Notes under the pieces: generated by a model
The model's database searches: none
The model's input: the letters and a program-made list of their open reading frames with translations, nothing else
What the model was told of the DNA's origin: nothing
In this document: positions 6,929 through 9,009 of the stretch, piece after piece
Position numbering within the stretch: the stretch's first letter is position 1
Layout of the letters: every line of letters begins with the position of its first letter
DNA from: Thermodesulfobacteriota bacterium
GTDB taxonomy: Bacteria; Desulfobacterota; Dissulfuribacteria; Dissulfuribacterales; UBA3076
Assembly: GCA_003645605.1 (NCBI GenBank)
Contig: QNAY01000029.1
Location: 1-9,009, forward strand
Direction: 5' to 3'
DNA length: 9,009 nt
Translations under genes and position numbers: made by a program

Positions 6929-6952
6929 GGAAGAAAATACAATTGGTAATCC

Positions 6953-6980
6953 CTAACTCTTAATTCTTAATTCTTAACTT
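6953..6980. repeat. heptad tandem repeat TTAATTC, 4 units
   Basis: Units CTAACTC, TTAATTC, TTAATTC, TTAACTT stand head to tail and end exactly at the stop codon of the OmpA-like gene. On the minus strand this is the first 28 bp after that stop and most of the 63-bp gap to glgC. No terminator hairpin is visible in the gap, so the OmpA-like gene and glgC may share transcripts. Confidence 0.8.
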
Positions 6981-7634
6981 CTACCGCCTGGGCTCGACAT
7001 AGATCTCAACCCTTCGATTAAGCTGTCGGCCGTAAGGAGTGTCATTCCCGGCCTTGGGCCTGCTTTCCCCATAGCCTATAGCTGTAATCCTGTCCGGATA
7101 GACTACCTTTGAAACAAGTAACTGTTTTACGGCCTCGGCCCTCCTCTGAGATAGACGCAGATTATACCCTTCAGGTCCTGTGCTGTCAGTATGTCCTTCA
7201 ATACGGATCCTTGTATCAGGATACTGGGTAAATACCCTGGCCAGACGATCTATCTCAGAATAGGCTCCTGGATGCACTACACTGGAATCCACATCAAAAA
7301 GAAAATCACTCTTGAGGGTTACAGTTAGGATATCTCCCTGACGTTGCACAGCAGCGGCTTCGGACGTCGCCACGGCCTGCCGGAGGGCCTGTTCCTGCTT
7401 ATCCATATAATGCCCTGCTCCCGCACCGGCCAGACCGCCTATTGCCGCCCCGATGGCAGCACCTTCAAGAGTTGCCTTGGTGTCATGGCCTATGATCTGG
7501 CCTATGATCGCACCTGCGGCAGCTCCTCCGCCGGCACCGTAAATCGCACCTTTCTGGGTCCGTGTCTGTGGTGCGGCACAAGCAGACAGCATCATCAAAA
7601 CCAATCCGCAAACAGTCCAAAAACGAATATTCAT
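6981..7634 (-). CDS. OmpA-family outer-membrane lipoprotein, YiaD-like
   Basis: The predicted 217-residue lipoprotein would anchor in the outer membrane and bind peptidoglycan. A lipoprotein signal (residues 1-18) ends in the lipobox LSAC with Cys19. A glycine-zipper segment (about 29-74, GAGGGAAAGAIIGQIIG and GAAIGAAIGGLAGAGAGHYM) follows, then YMDKQEQALR (76-85), and an OmpA C-terminal domain (about 100-215) with EGHTDSTG and LSQRRAEAV. Asp150 and Arg165 are 15 apart, as are the peptidoglycan-binding Asp271 and Arg286 of OmpA. Order and length closely match E. coli YiaD (219 residues). I chose the ATG at 7634, not an upstream one at 7694, because AGGAGGT lies 6 nt before it and the protein then begins with a lipoprotein signal; the longer frame would translate the 9-bp repeat. 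The role is probably envelope integrity. Confidence 0.92.
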   Translation of the reverse strand: MNIRFWTVCGLVLMMLSACAAPQTRTQKGAIYGAGGGAAAGAIIGQIIGHDTKATLEGAAIGAAIGGLAGAGAGHYMDKQEQALRQAVATSEAAAVQRQGDILTVTLKSDFLFDVDSSVVHPGAYSEIDRLARVFTQYPDTRIRIEGHTDSTGPEGYNLRLSQRRAEAVKQLLVSKVVYPDRITAIGYGESRPKAGNDTPYGRQLNRRVEIYVEPRR

Positions 7635-7640
7635 AGTTAC

Positions 7641-7647
7641 ACCTCCT
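7641..7647 (-). promoter_or_regulatory. ribosome binding site that fixes the OmpA-like start
   Basis: ACCTCCT on the plus strand reads AGGAGGT on the minus strand, 6 nt before the ATG at 7634-7632. The cytochrome and the 164-residue gene have the same spacing. It decides against the longer frame that starts at 7694. Confidence 0.85.
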
Positions 7648-7651
7648 GAAA

Positions 7652-7687
7652 CCCAACAAACCCGAGTAACCCAATAAACCCAACAAC
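7652..7687. repeat. 9-bp tandem repeat CCCAAYAAA, 4 units
   Basis: Units CCCAACAAA, CCCGAGTAA, CCCAATAAA, CCCAACAAC run head to tail and abut the ribosome binding site of the OmpA-like gene. On the minus strand the repeat lies in the 5' leader of that gene. Slippage here would change leader length but not the protein. Confidence 0.75.
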
Positions 7688-7699
7688 CCTGCAAGCAAG

Positions 7700-7736
7700 G
7701 GCCCTGTCAGGAAACGTAGGTTTCTCTGAAAGGGCC
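7700..7736 (-). terminator. strong hairpin after the 164-residue exported-protein gene
   Basis: Arms 7700-7715 (GGCCCTGTCAGGAAAC) and 7720-7736 pair along nearly their whole length with one mismatch and one bulged base around a GTAG loop. It lies 24 bp past the stop of the minus-strand gene ending at 7760. On the minus strand it is followed by CTTGCTTGC, not a U-run, so it may be an inefficient terminator or a 3'-end protecting hairpin. Confidence 0.65.
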
Positions 7737-7759
7737 TCACATTTTAAACAGGGTTTAGC

Positions 7760-8254
7760 TTAACAGCCTTCTATCATTTTCCTGGCAAATTTGACTTTCA
7801 GGCTGACCACATCTCCTACAGATGGCAAGAATTCCTTTTCTGCTTTGAGCAATACACAGAAACCGTCCTTTTCATTGCGCCATATGATACTTCCTTCCTC
7901 CTTGACTAATGCCAAGGCCATATCATTCAAAGTAGTATCACTTTCAGTAAAGAATACAACCTTTGCCATGAACTTACCCATGCCCTTCACTTTCAGAATG
8001 ATGCTCTGTTCAGGCTCAAGTTTCTTAGGCAAGGTCCCCTGAATCAAAACCAGATTGGAGATTTGGCCCTTTACTTCGCATGGCTCTTCTCCGCGATCAG
8101 GCAGAAGATCCTTCAGGGCCTCACATATCTCCGTATCTTCTTTGACCACTGCCGCCACCTTACCTTTTTGGCGAGCGGCATCACAGGTTGATGACATGAC
8201 ATTCCATACAAAACACGTTACCAACAATAATAAAACAAGATGAATCTTTTTCAT
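7760..8254 (-). CDS. small exported protein of unknown function
   Basis: I do not recognise this 164-residue protein. It starts with a Sec signal peptide: MKK, a hydrophobic core (about 5-18) and likely cleavage near Ala26; the SSTC before Cys24 does not make a good lipobox. The mature part has Cys at 44, 59, 133 and 164 (the last residue), so two disulfides or metal or heme-independent redox roles are possible but unproven. A beta-rich central stretch (about 58-105, ISNLVLIQGTLP, IILKVKGMGKFMAKVVFFTE) and an end with GDVVSLKVKFARK suggest a small beta-barrel-like fold. AGGAGGT-type site (8261-8268) sits 6 nt before ATG. The gene follows the cytochrome gene by 71 bp and is flanked by hairpins on both sides. 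It could be a periplasmic partner of the cytochrome or unrelated. Confidence 0.8.
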   Translation of the reverse strand: MKKIHLVLLLLVTCFVWNVMSSTCDAARQKGKVAAVVKEDTEICEALKDLLPDRGEEPCEVKGQISNLVLIQGTLPKKLEPEQSIILKVKGMGKFMAKVVFFTESDTTLNDMALALVKEEGSIIWRNEKDGFCVLLKAEKEFLPSVGDVVSLKVKFARKMIEGC

Positions 8255-8260
8255 AGCATA

Positions 8261-8268
8261 ACCTCCTT
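8261..8268 (-). promoter_or_regulatory. ribosome binding site of the exported-protein gene (AAGGAGGT)
   Basis: ACCTCCTT on the plus strand reads AAGGAGGT on the minus strand, 6 nt before the ATG at 8254-8252. This fits the anti-SD sequence fully and suggests high expression. Confidence 0.85.
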
Positions 8269-8279
8269 ATTAAGGTATC

Positions 8280-8311
8280 GAGCCACTTGCAGGCAACTTC
8301 GCAAGCGGCTC
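8280..8311 (-). terminator. hairpin between the cytochrome gene and the exported-protein gene
   Basis: GAGCCACTTGC (8280-8290) and GCAAGCGGCTC (8301-8311) form an 11-bp stem around a 10-base loop. The one imperfect pair (8285/8306) is A-C on the plus strand but U-G on the minus strand, so the minus-strand transcript has a full 11-pair stem. It starts 14 bp past the cytochrome stop. The U-run of a canonical terminator is missing, so it may attenuate, or stabilise cytochrome mRNA, rather than stop all transcription. Confidence 0.7.
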
Positions 8312-8325
8312 ATATCAATAAAGTA

Positions 8326-8850
8326 TTACTTGGTGTGACAACCTTTACACTTTACCGGCCCGGTTGTTTTCCCGGCCTTGTGCATATTCTTGTGACATCC
8401 CAGACAAGCTTCATGATAGTATTTTTTCAGATTCTTCGGACCTCCTGCGGCGACCAACACACCAAACAACCTGTCACAGACAGGCTCCATGGAAATTTTA
8501 TCCTGCGAGATAGTCCCTGGATGACAGGCCGCACAGGTGAAGTTGCCATCATATTGTACAGAAGAAAAGGAAGAATTTCCCTTGAGATACTCCTTCGCGT
8601 GAACTGTATGATTAAACTCCTTCACGTCCTTAGAATCCTCAGGCAATCCTTGCATTGACGGACATTTGGCCTGGAGGTTAATGTCCATAACCTCTGTAAA
8701 CCCCTCTTCCGCACTACCATCGTCTGCCATTATTTTGGCCTGCATTCCCATAAGGAGCAGACACACGACTACTGCCAATACGCCAAACAGCCAAGGCTTC
8801 CATACTGCATGTATCACATGGCCTTCTGTGATGCTTTCTTGTTTGAACAT
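8326..8850 (-). CDS. triheme class III (c3/c7-like) cytochrome c
   Basis: The 174-residue electron carrier is likely periplasmic and membrane-tethered or cleaved. Residues 1-18 are polar, followed by one hydrophobic segment (about 19-37) and MQAKIMADDG, where a signal peptidase could cut; it may instead stay as an anchor. Three CXXCH heme sites are present: CAACH 106-110, CLGCH 149-153 and CKGCH 168-172. Distal ligands for bis-His hemes are available at His81, His84 (FNHTVH, as in cytochrome c3), His146 and His157. Tetraheme c3 has a second site between the first and third. Here only Cys125 (MEPVCDRLFG) remains where that site would be, so the protein is like triheme c7. Cys63 is also unpaired. 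Class III cytochromes act with hydrogenases or formate dehydrogenases in sulfate reducers; no such partner is in the window. AAGGAGGT is 6 nt before ATG. Confidence 0.9.
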   Translation of the reverse strand: MFKQESITEGHVIHAVWKPWLFGVLAVVVCLLLMGMQAKIMADDGSAEEGFTEVMDINLQAKCPSMQGLPEDSKDVKEFNHTVHAKEYLKGNSSFSSVQYDGNFTCAACHPGTISQDKISMEPVCDRLFGVLVAAGGPKNLKKYYHEACLGCHKNMHKAGKTTGPVKCKGCHTK

Positions 8851-8856
8851 CGTAAT

Positions 8857-8864
8857 ACCTCCTT
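8857..8864 (-). promoter_or_regulatory. ribosome binding site of the cytochrome gene (AAGGAGGT)
   Basis: ACCTCCTT on the plus strand reads AAGGAGGT on the minus strand, 6 nt before the ATG. A TATAAA-like stretch just upstream (about 8866-8871) is too close to be a useful -10, and no promoter is called. Confidence 0.8.
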
Positions 8865-8923
8865 TTTTTATAGAAAAGCGGCCGCGTTTCTTAATTAGTG
8901 TCTGAACGAAAACTAACCAAAAC

Positions 8924-9003
8924 TGTCATTTCGAGCAAAGCGAGAAATCTTATCGTACTGAAAATACAGGCATTAAAGATTTCTCCCTACGGTCGAAATG
9001 ACA
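8924..9003. repeat. paired REP-like inverted repeat (two hairpins facing each other)
   Basis: Arms 8924-8951 and 8976-9003 are inverted 28-bp copies that agree at 24 positions (outer TGTCATTTCGA and inner GAGAAATCTT are identical) around a 24-bp centre. Each arm also folds on itself: TTTC...GAAA stems at 8929-8947 and 8980-8998 with tandem G-A type mismatches, two inner pairs and a 3-base loop. This double-hairpin layout is like the REP pairs (BIMEs) served by REP-associated Y1 transposases; none is encoded here. It lies in the upstream region of the cytochrome gene, near the window edge. Confidence 0.75.
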
Positions 9004-9009
9004 AAAAGA

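Noticed and set aside
7634..7694. Longer start for the OmpA-like gene at 7694
   Set aside because: The added residues translate the 9-bp tandem repeat, have no ribosome binding site, and would hide the lipoprotein signal. AGGAGGT 6 nt before the ATG at 7634 fixes the shorter start.
1338..7766. TTTAGCTTAACAG shared by 1342-1354 and 7754-7766
   Set aside because: One copy overlaps the stop codon of a gene. With only two copies and low complexity I cannot separate it from chance.
8287..8658. 123-codon open frame on the plus strand over the cytochrome gene
   Set aside because: The minus-strand frame has three CXXCH sites, a membrane segment and a strong ribosome binding site, so the plus frame is a shadow.
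8878..8885. GCGGCCGC (NotI) palindrome upstream of the cytochrome gene
   Set aside because: A single 8-bp site with no flanking linker or vector sequence is not evidence of cloning, and there is no second site to make an operator.

Overview
The window looks like chromosomal DNA from an anaerobic Gram-negative bacterium, most likely a Desulfobacterota-type (deltaproteobacterial, sulfate-reducer-like) lineage. The evidence is a class III multiheme cytochrome c, an OmpA-type outer-membrane lipoprotein, a two-subunit (alpha2beta2-type) glycyl-tRNA synthetase, strong AGGAGG-type ribosome binding sites, and intergenic DNA full of REP/MITE-like repeats. The lineage is inferred from gene content; no rRNA or other phylogenetic marker is present.

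Layout, left to right. Bases 1-389 hold no gene but a dense set of repeats: a heptad tandem repeat, a 39-bp bipartite repeat, a small palindrome and a 109-bp inverted-repeat element with an extra end copy. A membrane-anchored DUF948-like coiled-coil protein lies at 390-983 (minus). Bases 984-1617 are again non-coding and repeat-rich, with two more copies of the bipartite repeat, hairpins and a second heptad array. Next is ino1 (1618-2706, plus), a GTG-started inositol-3-phosphate synthase. It ends only 13 bp from a converging minus-strand block that runs leftward from the right edge of the window: triheme cytochrome c (8850-8326), a small exported protein of unknown function (8254-7760), an OmpA/YiaD-like lipoprotein (7634-6981), glgC (6917-5649), glyQ (5652-4795) and glyS (4798-2720). 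The last three overlap by 4 bp each (ATGA and GTGA), so they should be translationally coupled. The first three encode envelope or periplasmic proteins and are separated by 63-125 bp gaps with hairpins, so they may be separate or partly attenuated units. The right edge (8924-9003) is a paired REP-like inverted repeat.

How the genes fit together: GlgC (glucose-1-phosphate to ADP-glucose) and Ino1 (glucose-6-phosphate to inositol-3-phosphate) both draw on the hexose-phosphate pool but are on opposite strands. GlyQS charges tRNA-Gly. The cytochrome, the exported protein and the OmpA lipoprotein belong to the cell envelope. I see no phage, CRISPR, toxin-antitoxin or obvious new defence system. 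The genes are largely ordinary. The unusual part is the intergenic DNA: at least five repeat families, several with symmetry, compensatory changes or G-U patterns that suggest selected structure.
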